Positions 18,601-27,176 of a DNA stretch of 64,000 nucleotides are shown in pieces (the stretch's first letter is position 1; every line of letters starts with the position of its first letter). Origin of the DNA: Pseudomonadota bacterium (lineage in GTDB: Bacteria > Pseudomonadota > Gammaproteobacteria > Xanthomonadales > SZUA-38); assembly GCA_039033415.1 (NCBI GenBank), contig JBCCCR010000010.1, forward strand, positions 1-64,000, in the 5' to 3' direction. Under the pieces are notes generated by a model. That model saw only the letters and a list, made by a program, of their open reading frames with translations. It did no database searches and was not told where the DNA came from. A program made the position numbers and the translations under genes.

Positions 18601-20499
18601 TGTTACCGCTAGGGAATAACGCGAATTGCCGAACTTGAGCGTGACGTTCTGCAGCGCGCCAAATGTGAGCGCGTCGTGGACGAAGCGCACCTCCAGCTCC
18701 CGGGAAATATCGAACATGGCGTCGGGGAAACGGGAACGGTCCGGGTAGCCGTAAATCGCGCTGAATCTTAGCAAAGGCTCGGAATTCGGGCTTTCCCTCG
18801 TTGCCAACCCTACGGTTAACCCCGGCATGAACGGATCGCTATTCAGCTCGAGCTCGTCAGCGTTCACGGGCGGAAACACAAACGAGAGATTATTGCTGGC
18901 CGAGTTCCCAAACAGCACCGGATATTGGTTGGTATCTGGGTCCTCTCCGGGCGCGGGCAGCGTCAGCTCCAGGTTGCCTTCATGGAACTTGTTGGTCTGC
19001 ACGTCGTAGAAGAATGGGTATACGGCCCCCGTCGCCTGTCCGTTTGCGTTGATAAAACCGTAACTCTGCTCCTCGTCCAGCAAACTCAAGGCGTTCATCT
19101 TGAGCTGAAGCGGAAAATAGCGCGTCCAGGGTGGCATCGCCCCGGGGACGATGTCCCCAAGCTGCTCGAGAACGCTGCCCGTGGCGTTGAGCGCCTTCGC
19201 GACAAAAACCATGTGCTCAGGATCGAGCGTAAAGGTGAATTCACCGTTGGCATCGGTGAATCCCCGCGCAAGGGACAGCGGACAAGAGAACCCGGGGTTG
19301 CTGACCAGATTGCCTACATCGCTGATCCAATCCGAGAACTGGTTGACGGTTTGGAAGGCTCCGGACCCGGCCACCTGTCGAGCGAGATCGCAGTTGCCCT
19401 CGGGGCAATCCGGATCGATCAGGATGCCACCCTGAAGGTTGATGAGAGCCCCTTCCAGCGGCTCGTCATCGCTGAAGCCTTTTATCAACTTCACTGTCAG
19501 CGTTTTGGTTGGCAGAGGCGTCCCGGGGTTCAGCCTGCCCAACGGCACGCTGCCGCTGCGCTCACCTGGTGAGATGAACACCAGCCCGCCGTCAACGGTG
19601 CCTTCGTTGAAGCTGGGCCACGTAGCGTCGCCAGACAGAATGCTCACACCGCTGACATCGGCGGAAAAAGCGCCGTCCGCATCGAGCGTCGCCGGCCCAC
19701 GGTTCACCGGCAACATGATGCATTCGGTGATGTGGTCAGGCAGCGCGCCGTCTTCCGGACAGACCGAGGTGACAATCGAAACGCGTGCATCGGGGTCCTG
19801 CAGCACGCGCGGTGGCAGTTCGAGCTCTCCCGAAACGCGCGTTCGCTGCCGCCGGTTTAGCGGTTCATCGGGTAGCTCTGCCGTGACGGCCCTGGGAACC
19901 GTGTAAGGGCCCTCCCCTTCGAGGATCGAAAAGGGTTCACTCACATTCACCAGAATCAAGCGGCCGCTGCGACCTCGGAGCTGTATGTCCACCTCTGCTG
20001 GGTTGAGCGTTCGCTGAAAGGGCACGATAAACTCACCTTCCAATTCTCCCTGGGCAGCCTGCGGACCAAATAGCCGCAACCCTTCGAGAAACAGCGTGTA
20101 CTGACCAAATGGCAGATTGCTGGCCAAAAAGCTCACGCGTTCCCCCGGCGCGGCGGCCGGCGGATCAAACGACACCTGCGCCGGCGCCGCAATCGTCACC
20201 GACTGCGAGACAACCAGCGTTCTAGCGGCATACAGCTCAAGCAGGTAATTGCCGGGATCCACGCGCGGCATGGTGGCGGTAAGCGAGAGCGCGCCGATCC
20301 GGTCGGCGGTGCCGCCGGCAAGGGGCCAGTTTGTGCCTGAGCCATCGGCCAGCTCGAGCTCATAGCTGATTCCCGGCGTGAGACCACCGATATCGACCAG
20401 CACCTCAGACACAGGCGTTGGCGCCGGCGGCGAAACGGTTAGCGCTGCCGCCTGGCTTGCCATCACAAAAAAACACAAAACAATTCGAAAAGGGCGCAT
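15646..20499 (-). CDS. Giant secreted protein with CARDB-like and FN3-like C-terminal domains and GFE motif
   Basis: A 1617-residue exported protein. The ATG at 20499 is chosen because AGGA precedes it by 8 bases and it opens directly on the signal peptide MRPFRIVLCFFVMASQAAA; the frame itself extends to 20565. The N-terminal third has Ig-like strand-rich segments (PTPVSEVLVDIGGLTPG, ISYELELADGSG). The centre is cysteine-containing and unassigned. The region about 1000-1350 has repeated strands reminiscent of a propeller. Near the C terminus a CARDB-like domain (LAVVSITADAEWPDPFLPI) precedes an FN3-like domain (DLRVVGYRIYRSTDGETYLPI). The chain ends VIFQSGFEPR, a copy of the shared C-terminal motif. 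It diverges from the ECF sigma/kinase pair across 126 bp. Function unknown; likely cell-surface or extracellular. Confidence 0.82.
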   Translation of the reverse strand: MRPFRIVLCFFVMASQAAALTVSPPAPTPVSEVLVDIGGLTPGISYELELADGSGTNWPLAGGTADRIGALSLTATMPRVDPGNYLLELYAARTLVVSQSVTIAAPAQVSFDPPAAAPGERVSFLASNLPFGQYTLFLEGLRLFGPQAAQGELEGEFIVPFQRTLNPAEVDIQLRGRSGRLILVNVSEPFSILEGEGPYTVPRAVTAELPDEPLNRRQRTRVSGELELPPRVLQDPDARVSIVTSVCPEDGALPDHITECIMLPVNRGPATLDADGAFSADVSGVSILSGDATWPSFNEGTVDGGLVFISPGERSGSVPLGRLNPGTPLPTKTLTVKLIKGFSDDEPLEGALINLQGGILIDPDCPEGNCDLARQVAGSGAFQTVNQFSDWISDVGNLVSNPGFSCPLSLARGFTDANGEFTFTLDPEHMVFVAKALNATGSVLEQLGDIVPGAMPPWTRYFPLQLKMNALSLLDEEQSYGFINANGQATGAVYPFFYDVQTNKFHEGNLELTLPAPGEDPDTNQYPVLFGNSASNNLSFVFPPVNADELELNSDPFMPGLTVGLATRESPNSEPLLRFSAIYGYPDRSRFPDAMFDISRELEVRFVHDALTFGALQNVTLKFGNSRYSLAVTTDGETCSVEGDQYSTTIPNAHRLEPGIHTLRLEASLQASDKPVSRDFQLVVLSGPDWLAADSLENPRIAWSPDRLELIANEKPQMLDVSATVNEYDIGTLQNDSHNDAILTETVDSHGFSGIRRFGMSDNQAMNRVPANVPSGLNPPPLSGGVGTMQFGSPVPQTLIDTGKIPLFRYVWGVPPIADATLGVDFWFKLLLTYFGQVTIGESVTSRVEINPVVQAGLDLFIDVSILFDIVSLDMTASPQIGIEMPFCVIDGAPQTSEELFKFLLRLSYEVSVGVCPLCIGAGGTFTPVDLCEGNGCPSSSPGTICPDAKRSALRLDVSKGDEINRPQLSGRHSSIASNGRGSSLAAWVGDDGHIYSQEVSAGGSLIDQLAIASPRGVTGLDTVWFSRTRGLMVWAQSGLDEQTFEQFRQDFGARGFAGDWQPVSSQQHLRYALYEDGGWSAPMDLTLPNGGEGGVKLAVCADDPVRGSGCPADGEALAVWTRDLDGDLAGNQRVFFSRFNGSSWSIPEQVDPGSNFKELQPSATYVSGNPVVVWVRNQSRSLADLSQRELAYRFLNSPDTAIVPTELSKGVASPTVRSDSLDRLIVAYSAATDPAAFLGNRRSLRLAVADCTMQPCTWAEQEILDDDQRRIYVERPQLEVTPEGFAVMVFRHLGYGSLSGQPLARADDSPGAISGLGDLAMVSLDLETNASFLEPLTVDGALNLNPQMAYDPLLDELLVTSAPAEGLAAGKNLPGSKRRVAGGSSRLGNGSGPRLNRLGNVPDLAVVSITADAEWPDPFLPITVRFVNRGAPFDGEVPIRLSWDGPPDTGRSVWFETIPDPGFSGATRQYSIGFAEGDFPDEIHRLYVNIDPEGEFSDRNGSNNQLTRLFGQLPEPAITLVKTSPRTRTTQIDFTPVNDLRVVGYRIYRSTDGETYLPIGTTFTNGYLDVTGTSQQKAFYRVTSFSARGQESTLGPPAERQPVKTEVIFQSGFEPR

Positions 20500-20625
20500 C
20501 GCTGATCCTGATTTAGCCATTGCTCTCTTTGCAAAGGCCGAGCGCGTTGGCAACCGCACTCCCAAACCCCAACCAGCGCCAGGGATTCAAGCTAGAATCA
20601 AGGCTCACAACCGCCGAGTCGGGTC

Positions 20626-21204
20626 ATGAGCCAGCCGGATCTCAGCTCCACGCGTGAATTAATCAGCCGCAGCAACGCCGGGGACAACGCCGCTCGCGAC
20701 CACCTGGCCGAGCGCTGCCTGCCTGTGCTGTCCCGCTGGGCTCGCGGTCGCCTGCCGAAATACGGACGGGATCTGTCCGAAACCGATGACCTTGTGCAGA
20801 TAACGCTGGTCCGGGCCTTAAATAACTTAGAGAACTTTGACGCGAAGGGGCCCGGCGCCTTTCTGGCCTACCTGCGAACGGTGCTGCTGTCCTGCGTCAA
20901 AGACGAGGTGAGACGCACCAGCCGGGCGCGACAGCGCATCGTGTTGGCACAGAGCGTGAAACTCCGCACCGCCGAGGGGACCGACAGCATCGCCAACCTC
21001 GAGGACCTGGAGGCCTTTGAGGCGGCGGTCAATCGGTTGCCGGAACCGAAGCGTACCGCAGTGGTTTTGCGGGTTGAACTCGGCATGGATTTCGAATCCA
21101 TTGCGCGAGAGCTGGAATGCCCTTCCGCTAACGCGGCGAGGATGATGGTCCAGCGGGCCCTGGCAACGCTGGCCAAAGAACTGCCTGACCCAGAGGAATC
21201 GTGA
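20626..21204 (+). CDS. ECF-type RNA polymerase sigma factor
   Basis: This 192-residue protein has sigma region 2 (about 15-85; LSRWARGRLPKY, ETDDLVQITLVRALNNLENFD) and region 4 (about 125-185; FEAAVNRLPEPKRTAVVLRVELGMDFESIARELECPSANAARMMVQRAL), a helix-turn-helix recognising the -35. It redirects RNA polymerase to a small regulon. Its stop codon overlaps the GTG of the downstream Ser/Thr kinase gene, the arrangement seen in ECF groups controlled by a Hanks-type kinase rather than a classical anti-sigma factor. No anti-sigma factor is adjacent. It diverges from the giant GFE-tagged protein gene, a possible target. Confidence 0.9.
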   Translation: MSQPDLSSTRELISRSNAGDNAARDHLAERCLPVLSRWARGRLPKYGRDLSETDDLVQITLVRALNNLENFDAKGPGAFLAYLRTVLLSCVKDEVRRTSRARQRIVLAQSVKLRTAEGTDSIANLEDLEAFEAAVNRLPEPKRTAVVLRVELGMDFESIARELECPSANAARMMVQRALATLAKELPDPEES

Positions 21205-23657
21205 GCGACGACGACAAACTCAATTGGTCTGAAATCGAACAGGAGCTCGGCGACAGTTCGCCTTCGCTCGATCGTTTGCGCCGGGTCGTATCGCTGTTCG
21301 ACGACTTCAACAGCCCGGGCGCCGAGAGGCCCGCCGGCGACTTCACCTGGCGCCACCTAAACGTCTTCGAGCAGATCGGCAGCGGCAGCTTCGGCAGCGT
21401 CTACCGCGCCTATGATCGCCAGCTCCGCCGCTACGTGGCCCTCAAGCTCCTGCCCTCCGGGTCAACCGAAATCCGCGCCTGGCTCGACGAAGCGCGCCGG
21501 CTTGCCCGAGTGCGACATCCCAATGTGATCGCCATTCACGGCGCAGAAACGGAAGGCGATTACGGCGGCATCTGGATGGATCTGGTGGAAGGCATTTCGC
21601 TGGATGAATTGCTGAATGACGGCCCGTTGGCGGAAGACGCAAGCCATGAAATCGCGAGCGCTCTGGCGTCAGCGCTGTCGGCCGTGCACGAGGCTGGGCT
21701 GGTGCATGGCGACGTCAAGGGGAGCAACGTGATCGTCGAGCCCGGTGGTCGGGTGATCCTGCTGGATTTTGGTGCGGCCGTGGACCATCGCCAGGGTGAG
21801 GCGCTGAGCGCCGCGTCACCGCTGAGCGCCGCGCCGGAGACGCTAGCCGGCGACCCGGCCATCCCCGAATCGGACGTCTACTCGCTGGGCATCCTGCTCT
21901 ACCGCTGCCTTCTAGGTCGCTACCCGTTCCAGGCGGAGACGCTGGAAGATCTGCGGCAGGTCCATCATCAGCCGCCAGCACTGGAAGACGTGCCTCGAGA
22001 CTTTCGCGAACTGCTGCGGAGCACGCTGGCCTCTGACCCGGACGCACGCCCTCTCCCAGACGAAATCTCGACTCGGCTTCAAGACATACTCAAGGCACCG
22101 GAACGACGCCGACAACGCCGTTCCGTCGGTCTGGCGTTCGCGGGACTGGCCGCGGTGGTTATCGCGACAGCTGTCGGCTGGGTCGTCTCAAACCAGGCTC
22201 GCGAGACCTCGGAGCTCGCGGCAACTCGAAGCCGAGAAGCCATCTCCTTTCTCCAGGACGTAATCGGGGCATCGTTTCAAGGGGGGCGGGGCGCTGACGC
22301 AAAAGTGATTGATGTCCTGGAAGAAGCCGAACGACAGCTGGCCATCGACACCGACGAGTTCGTTCGTTCAACCGTCGAGTACACCCTCGGTGGCGCCTAC
22401 GTGCGAATCGGGCGCATCGAGGAGGGAATGAGCCTGCTCGAGACCAGCCTCGCACGACTCGAAGACATGGACTCGCCGGTTGCTTCGGAAATCGGCATGG
22501 CCTCAACGCAGCTTGGCCTGCAGCTCTGCGAAGATGAACCAGGCCGAGCGAAAGCGTACGCCGAGAAAGCGCTAGCGGCAGCCGAAAATCTGCCGAAGGG
22601 CCACTCGGTGCATCGAGCGGGCCGCAAGGTATTGGCCTGCGTCGCGGAAATACAAAGTGATTTCAGTGAGGCCGAAAAATGGCTTCGCGAGGCGCTGGAA
22701 ATCCGCCCGCCGTCCAAAACCTCAGGCCATCCCAACGACTGGGGCACCCTTATTCATCTCGGCGATAATCTGCAGCGACAGGGGCGAGTGGGGGAAGCTC
22801 GCGACGTGCTCGAGCGAGCCCATGAGGGGCTCGTCGCCTTGGTCGGCCCCGAACACGCCAACACCGAGATGGCCGCGGAAGCTTTGGCGAGTGTCTTTAT
22901 TGACCTGTCGGAGTTTTCCCGGGCAGCCGAAATGCTAGAACCCCTGCTCGCCAGTGCCCAAAAGCGTTTCGGCACGGACAGCGACGCCTGGATCTCCAAC
23001 GCGACGACGCTCGCGGTTGTTCTGTCGAAACTCGGCCACTATGAGCGGGCCATCGCGCTGAACGAGCAGGCGCTTGCGGGCACAATCAAACTTTACGCGG
23101 CCGACCATCCCTGGGCGCTGGTGTCGCGAATCAACCTCGGCGTTCGCTACAAAGAATCCGGTCAGCTCGACAGAGCAGAAGTCCGCATGGCGGATACCCA
23201 GGAGGCCCTAATGCAGAAGTGGGGCGAACGTCACCGGATGACGTTGCTGAACGGCGTGAATCTGGCGGAGGTCATGCTGATGCGGGAGCGGCCGCAGGAT
23301 GCCGAAACCCTGTCCAAGTCAGTGGCAGACAACGCCTCGGACAGCCTCGGCGAACAAAGCGCCATCACCGCCGGGGCGCGCGCCATACTCGCCCGAGCAC
23401 TCCACGAGCGCGGCGCGCTCGACGCGGCCGAACAACAGTTTCGAATGGCCATCGAATCGGCTCGCAATGCGGGCCGTGCCTCCCTGATGGCACTAGAAAC
23501 CGAAATGTTCTTTTGTGAGCTGCTGGCCGATCGGGGGCGCAACGCGGAAGCGCTGGCCGAACTGGATCCGTTACGCGCAACCATCGAAGAGAAGCTTGGC
23601 GTCGACCACAAGTTAGCGCAGCAAGGGGCCAGTCTATTCAACCGGCTTTCACGCTGA
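21201..23657 (+). CDS. Membrane Hanks-type Ser/Thr protein kinase with extracytoplasmic TPR domain
   Basis: This 818-residue protein starts at GTG overlapping the sigma factor stop by 4 bases, indicating translational coupling. The kinase domain spans about 55-300: Gly loop IGSGSFGSVY (59-68), catalytic Lys82 (VALKLL), HGDVKGSN with Asp171, and LLDFGAA with Asp189. The activation segment reads APETLAGDPAIPESDVYSLGILLY, so the kinase looks active. A single membrane helix (about 309-331; VGLAFAGLAAVVIATAVGWVV) is followed by roughly 480 residues of tetratricopeptide-like repeats (e.g. SEAEKWLREALEIRP, YERAIALNEQALAG). The kinase probably phosphorylates or gates the adjacent ECF sigma factor in response to a periplasmic ligand sensed by the TPR domain; this is inference from gene order. 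Confidence 0.9.
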   Translation: MSDDDKLNWSEIEQELGDSSPSLDRLRRVVSLFDDFNSPGAERPAGDFTWRHLNVFEQIGSGSFGSVYRAYDRQLRRYVALKLLPSGSTEIRAWLDEARRLARVRHPNVIAIHGAETEGDYGGIWMDLVEGISLDELLNDGPLAEDASHEIASALASALSAVHEAGLVHGDVKGSNVIVEPGGRVILLDFGAAVDHRQGEALSAASPLSAAPETLAGDPAIPESDVYSLGILLYRCLLGRYPFQAETLEDLRQVHHQPPALEDVPRDFRELLRSTLASDPDARPLPDEISTRLQDILKAPERRRQRRSVGLAFAGLAAVVIATAVGWVVSNQARETSELAATRSREAISFLQDVIGASFQGGRGADAKVIDVLEEAERQLAIDTDEFVRSTVEYTLGGAYVRIGRIEEGMSLLETSLARLEDMDSPVASEIGMASTQLGLQLCEDEPGRAKAYAEKALAAAENLPKGHSVHRAGRKVLACVAEIQSDFSEAEKWLREALEIRPPSKTSGHPNDWGTLIHLGDNLQRQGRVGEARDVLERAHEGLVALVGPEHANTEMAAEALASVFIDLSEFSRAAEMLEPLLASAQKRFGTDSDAWISNATTLAVVLSKLGHYERAIALNEQALAGTIKLYAADHPWALVSRINLGVRYKESGQLDRAEVRMADTQEALMQKWGERHRMTLLNGVNLAEVMLMRERPQDAETLSKSVADNASDSLGEQSAITAGARAILARALHERGALDAAEQQFRMAIESARNAGRASLMALETEMFFCELLADRGRNAEALAELDPLRATIEEKLGVDHKLAQQGASLFNRLSR

Positions 23658-23673
23658 TATCCGTCACAGCCAG

Positions 23674-23943
23674 CTAAAACCGAAACGCGAGAAAAACCGC
23701 TAGCAGCAGCAAAATCCAGCCCAGCAGCGCAATCGCCGGGCCGCTGGCTTCCGGTCGATGGCTGTCTCGCGCCCGCTGTTCCCAGAACCCGAGCGCCATC
23801 CAGAACGTCCACCAGCCGGGCCGGAAAATCATGCTTAGCGCCAGTAAGCACATGAGCGCCATCGCGATAGCGGCGTCTTGGCTTTCCTGATAGCCAAGCG
23901 ATACTGCCAGCAGCGCCAACGCCCATGGCATCCACAACGTCAT
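23674..23943 (-). CDS. Small membrane protein, unknown function
   Basis: An 89-residue protein. The ATG at 23943 is chosen because GGAGG lies 7 bases upstream (GGAGGTCCTTATG). It has three hydrophobic segments: MTLWMPWALALLAVSLGY, AIAMALMCLLALSMIFRPGWW and AIALLGWILLLLAVFLAF. No family is recognised. It is convergent with the kinase gene, 16 bp apart, with no obvious terminator between them. Confidence 0.65.
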   Translation of the reverse strand: MTLWMPWALALLAVSLGYQESQDAAIAMALMCLLALSMIFRPGWWTFWMALGFWEQRARDSHRPEASGPAIALLGWILLLLAVFLAFRF

Positions 23944-24111
23944 AAGGACCTCCTCAGTGAAGCTCGCGCTACCACTCGGCCGCAATCGGGCAACGGCTCG
24001 CCTGGCGGGCCGTGAGGAACGCAGTTACTAAAGTCACGTCGGCCAGTCTCGCGGCGATCTTTAGTGGGGTAACGCGCGACGTTTCGGGGTCCCGCCGCAT
24101 TGAGGAGTCGG

Positions 24112-24663
24112 TCAGGCGATCTGTTCGAGCTGCAGCTTGAGGCGTTTCCTCGCCTGGAACATCCAGTTTTTCACCGTGCTTAGCGGCAGGTCGAGCTTGT
24201 CGGCCGTCTCAGCGAGCGAATAACCCTCGATCAGGTGAAGAGAGACAACACGTTTCTGGGACTCCGGCAGGCGTCCCAGACCCGCTTTCAGCAGATCACC
24301 GAGTTCGCGGACGCGGCTCACCTGATTGGTGCCGTTAACGCTGTTGTTCAACGTTACCTGCGGGATCGCATGCTGGCGTCGGTTTTCTCGTTCACCCGCC
24401 CGCATCGCCTTGCGCGCCGCGATGCCGAAGAGCCACGTCGAAAGCTGACTGTTGGCAAAGAACTGATCGGCCTTGTCCCGGGCGGTCATCAGCGTGTCGG
24501 AGGCCACGCTCTCGATCGTGTGGCTGTCGCTCAGACGGCGACTCAGAAACCGCACCAGCCGGGGATGATAATCGTTGTACAGCTGCTCAAAACTCTCGTT
24601 GCAGCCCTGTCCGACCCGAACCATCAGTGACCAATCACGGATTCTCGCTGCTTTTGCGCTCAT
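24112..24663 (-). CDS. ECF-type RNA polymerase sigma factor
   Basis: This 183-residue protein has region 2 (about 22-95; FEQLYNDYHPRLVRFLSRRL, ESVASDTLMTARDKADQF, STWLFGIAARKAMRAGERENRR) and region 4 (about 125-180; LGRLPESQKRVVSLHLIEGYSLAETADKLDLPLSTVKNWMFQARKRLK). It is a classical ECF sigma factor of the RpoE-like type, distinct from the kinase-linked one at 20626. No anti-sigma gene follows it. The gene it diverges from encodes the spondin/CHRD exported protein, and the intergenic DNA holds a 17-bp palindrome, so local co-regulation is plausible. Confidence 0.9.
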   Translation of the reverse strand: MSAKAARIRDWSLMVRVGQGCNESFEQLYNDYHPRLVRFLSRRLSDSHTIESVASDTLMTARDKADQFFANSQLSTWLFGIAARKAMRAGERENRRQHAIPQVTLNNSVNGTNQVSRVRELGDLLKAGLGRLPESQKRVVSLHLIEGYSLAETADKLDLPLSTVKNWMFQARKRLKLQLEQIA

Positions 24664-24734
24664 CGTTTTGCCCGCTCCTGACGCGATGCGTGGACCCCAA
24701 CACTAAAAGGACACGAATACACCCAATTTTCTTT

Positions 24735-24751
24735 CATCGAAAAATTCGATG
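24735..24751. promoter_or_regulatory. 17-bp palindrome between ECF sigma and spondin/CHRD genes
   Basis: Perfect 7-bp arms CATCGAA/TTCGATG flank AAA. A related half-site (AATCGAA) recurs about 30 bp downstream, near 24770. The position is mid-way between two divergent starts (24663 and 24900). It is a possible operator; the binding protein is unknown. Confidence 0.4.
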
Positions 24752-24899
24752 ACCGGGATTCGCAAAATCAATCGAAGAAAAAAAAACTTTTTGCCTGTTT
24801 GGCGGGATGTACGGGCAGGCCAGGGAACGCGGCAGCGAAGCTTGGCCAAAAAATACTTCCTTTCGCCTACTTGCTGAACAGAAAAAAGAGGATCCGACC

Positions 24900-26087
24900 A
24901 TGAACCGATTTCAAACCTCCCTCGCCGCCGCCGTAACCGGCGTCCTGGCGGCGTCAGCCGTTACCGCTGAACCCGTGCGGCTGCGGGTGACGATCGAAAA
25001 CCTTGCACCCCAGAATGCAACCTTTCTGACCCCTTTCTGGGTGGGCTTTCACGACGCCACCTTCGACACCTACAACGGCGGCACGCCGGCTTCCAGCCTT
25101 CCCATCGAGGGCTCCGTAGCGATGGAACGGCTGTGCGAAGACGGCAACAACGGGCCTATTTCTGACGATTTTGCGCTGCTGGTTCCCGCGGGTGTCGACG
25201 CCACGGTGCCTGGTCCCAATGGCCCGATTGCCCCGGGCGATATTACCGCCATGGAGTTTGATCTGGACTCGGAACTGCTGGCCAACCGCTGGTTTTCGTA
25301 CGCCTCCATGATCCTGCCCAGCAACGATTTCTGTATCTCGAACGGCAACCCGCGAGCCCACCAGGTTTTCACCGCTGACGGTGAGTTTGTCGCGGAGAAC
25401 TTCTTTGTCATAGGCAGCGAAGTGCTGGATGCCGGTACCGAGGTCAACGACGAAATTCCGGCCAACACCGCGTTTTTTGGTCAGGCTGCGCCTAACACCG
25501 GTGTGGTGGAAGACGGATTGATCGGCACGATTGGCAGCGACGTTGATGGTGGCGGCTTCCTGCCGGCGGGCAGCGGCGGCATTCTCGACGATCCACGCTA
25601 TGCCATGGCGGACTTCACCCAGTTTGGCTATCCCGTCACCAAGTTCAGCTTTGAGCTGGTTGACACCAATCAGATCTTTGACGCCGTTCTGTCCGGCGAT
25701 CAGGAAGTGCCGCCGGTGGCCACCAACTCGTCCGGCGACGCGTTGCTGGAAGTGTCGGATGACGGCATGAGCCTGACCTACGACATCCAGCTGCGCAGTG
25801 GCTCAAATGGACCGCTCAGCCAGGTCACGATGGCGCACCTGCACCTTGCGCCGGCCGGTGAAAACGGCCCGGTGATCGTCAACCTGCTGCCCGGCATTGA
25901 CACCTCGCGCCTGGTACCGATCCGGGAGCTGGTCGGCGAGGTGAACGCCGCTGACCTGGTTGGACCGCTGGCCGGACAGCCGCTCACGGCGCTGCTGGAC
26001 GCGATGGACGCCGGCGATGTCTACATCAACATCCACACCCGCCGGAACCCCGCAGGAGAAATCCGCGGGCAGATCAGCGGAAACTGA
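24900..26087 (+). CDS. Exported spondin-domain and CHRD-domain protein
   Basis: This 395-residue protein starts at the ATG after AGAGGAT, opening on the signal peptide MNRFQTSLAAAVTGVLAASAVTA. Residues about 25-225 match a bacterial Spondin_N domain (VRLRVTIENLAPQNATFLTPFWVGFHD, SLPIEGSVAMERLCEDGNNG). Residues about 265-390 are a CHRD domain (FDAVLSGDQEVPPVATNSSGDALLEV, AHLHLAPAGENGPVIVNL, NIHTRRNPAGEIRGQI). Both are extracellular beta-sandwich domains of uncertain bacterial role. It lacks the GFE C-terminal motif found on other exported proteins here. A strong terminator follows 25 bp after the stop. Confidence 0.85.
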   Translation: MNRFQTSLAAAVTGVLAASAVTAEPVRLRVTIENLAPQNATFLTPFWVGFHDATFDTYNGGTPASSLPIEGSVAMERLCEDGNNGPISDDFALLVPAGVDATVPGPNGPIAPGDITAMEFDLDSELLANRWFSYASMILPSNDFCISNGNPRAHQVFTADGEFVAENFFVIGSEVLDAGTEVNDEIPANTAFFGQAAPNTGVVEDGLIGTIGSDVDGGGFLPAGSGGILDDPRYAMADFTQFGYPVTKFSFELVDTNQIFDAVLSGDQEVPPVATNSSGDALLEVSDDGMSLTYDIQLRSGSNGPLSQVTMAHLHLAPAGENGPVIVNLLPGIDTSRLVPIRELVGEVNAADLVGPLAGQPLTALLDAMDAGDVYINIHTRRNPAGEIRGQISGN

Positions 26088-26112
26088 TCCCACCCCGCTG
26101 CATCACTCCCTT

Positions 26113-26140
26113 GGCCCGCCACCTCGGCGGGCCTTTTTTT
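26113..26140 (+). terminator. Rho-independent terminator after the spondin/CHRD gene
   Basis: The 8-bp stem GGCCCGCC/GGCGGGCC (26113-26120 with 26126-26133) is followed by seven T. Confidence 0.92.
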
Positions 26141-26187
26141 GCGCCGAAAATGGCTTAGGCTGGCTAAAAACAAACAGGATCTACGAC

Positions 26188-26568
26188 ATGAAGATTCAAG
26201 CCAGCGCCCCCCATTTTTTTGTTAAGGACATACACACGTCGGTGCGTTTCTACGTTGATGTCCTGGGTTTTGACGAACCACGCTTGTGGGGTGAGCCGCC
26301 AAGTTTTGCCATGCCGTCCCGCAATGGATTCACCGTGATGCTGAAAGAGGCAAAACCCGAAAACGTTCAGCCGAACGGCACCATCGATTGCTGGGACGCC
26401 TATTTCTGGTGCGACGACATCGACGAGTTCTGGGAGACCATCAAAGAAAGCGTCAATGCTGTTCATGGCCCCGAGGACCGGCCTTATTACGGCATGCGGG
26501 AAATCGCCATTCGGGATCCCGACGGATATATGCTCGTTTTTGCCCACGATCTCGAAGACCAGGACTAA
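26188..26568 (+). CDS. VOC-superfamily (glyoxalase/bleomycin-resistance/dioxygenase fold) protein
   Basis: This 126-residue protein starts MKIQASAPHFFVKDIHTSVRFYVDVLGF at an ATG preceded by CAGGAT; the longer frame upstream overlaps a terminator and is not used. The two beta-alpha-beta-beta-beta units of the vicinal-oxygen-chelate fold are visible (first 5-60, second about 65-120), with the closing motif REIAIRDPDGYMLVFAHDLED. Possible metal ligands are His9 and Glu in the 'IRDPDGYML' module, but the set is incomplete, so enzymatic activity and substrate cannot be assigned. Confidence 0.82.
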   Translation: MKIQASAPHFFVKDIHTSVRFYVDVLGFDEPRLWGEPPSFAMPSRNGFTVMLKEAKPENVQPNGTIDCWDAYFWCDDIDEFWETIKESVNAVHGPEDRPYYGMREIAIRDPDGYMLVFAHDLEDQD

Positions 26569-26598
26569 GCCGATTCCGACAAGCGTCGGTTCGACTGC

Positions 26599-27069
26599 CT
26601 ACGAAGCTCTACGGATCTCTGCTGAAAAGCAGCCGTGGGCCGCGTTGTGGGCATGCAGGTACGACACACCCGGGCGCTCGAGCGCGTCGACGATTTTCTG
26701 CTCCAGGCCCTCCTTCAAACAAAGGTCGGCCCCGCAAAGCGCCCCGTCGGAGCCAAACAGCCGCAGGGCGATCGGTCGCCCCTGCATCACCAGCGGTAAC
26801 TCATCGACAAACGTCGCCACTTGGTTCGCGTTTTCCCTTACGTAAATGGCGAAGCTCGATCGATACGGGCTGTTAACCCGATGGCTGACATAGTTAAGCA
26901 GCAGCACGGGCTCCCCCACCTCCGCATCCTCCAGCGTGACGCGGCAAGGGAATCCGGGGTTGCAGGTCGCCGTCTGGCGCACAACACCTTTGGCCTCAAG
27001 CTGGGCGTCGGTGAGATCGACTAGATGCTGAAAACGGGACACGGGTATTCCAGAAATCACGAACGACAT
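26599..27069 (-). CDS. DUF1203 domain protein
   Basis: This 156-residue protein spans the whole family: MSFVISGIPVSRFQHLVDLTDAQLEAKG, then PGFPCRVTLEDAEVGEPVLLLNYVSH, then YRSSFAIYVREN, and a C-terminal YLHAHNAAHGCFSAEIRRAS. These are conserved blocks of DUF1203, a cytoplasmic family of unknown function. Conserved Cys and His (PGFPC, HAHNAAHGC) hint at metal or redox chemistry, but this is not established. Confidence 0.82.
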   Translation of the reverse strand: MSFVISGIPVSRFQHLVDLTDAQLEAKGVVRQTATCNPGFPCRVTLEDAEVGEPVLLLNYVSHRVNSPYRSSFAIYVRENANQVATFVDELPLVMQGRPIALRLFGSDGALCGADLCLKEGLEQKIVDALERPGVSYLHAHNAAHGCFSAEIRRAS

Positions 27070-27176
27070 GGCGACAGGCCTCGGTAGCTGATGGTGGGGT
27101 CAGCTTAGGTTCGCGACCGGGGTAGATCACCCCGTTTTTTGCGCTTCTCGCGAGGTCTCAGATCGCCGACAGGACA

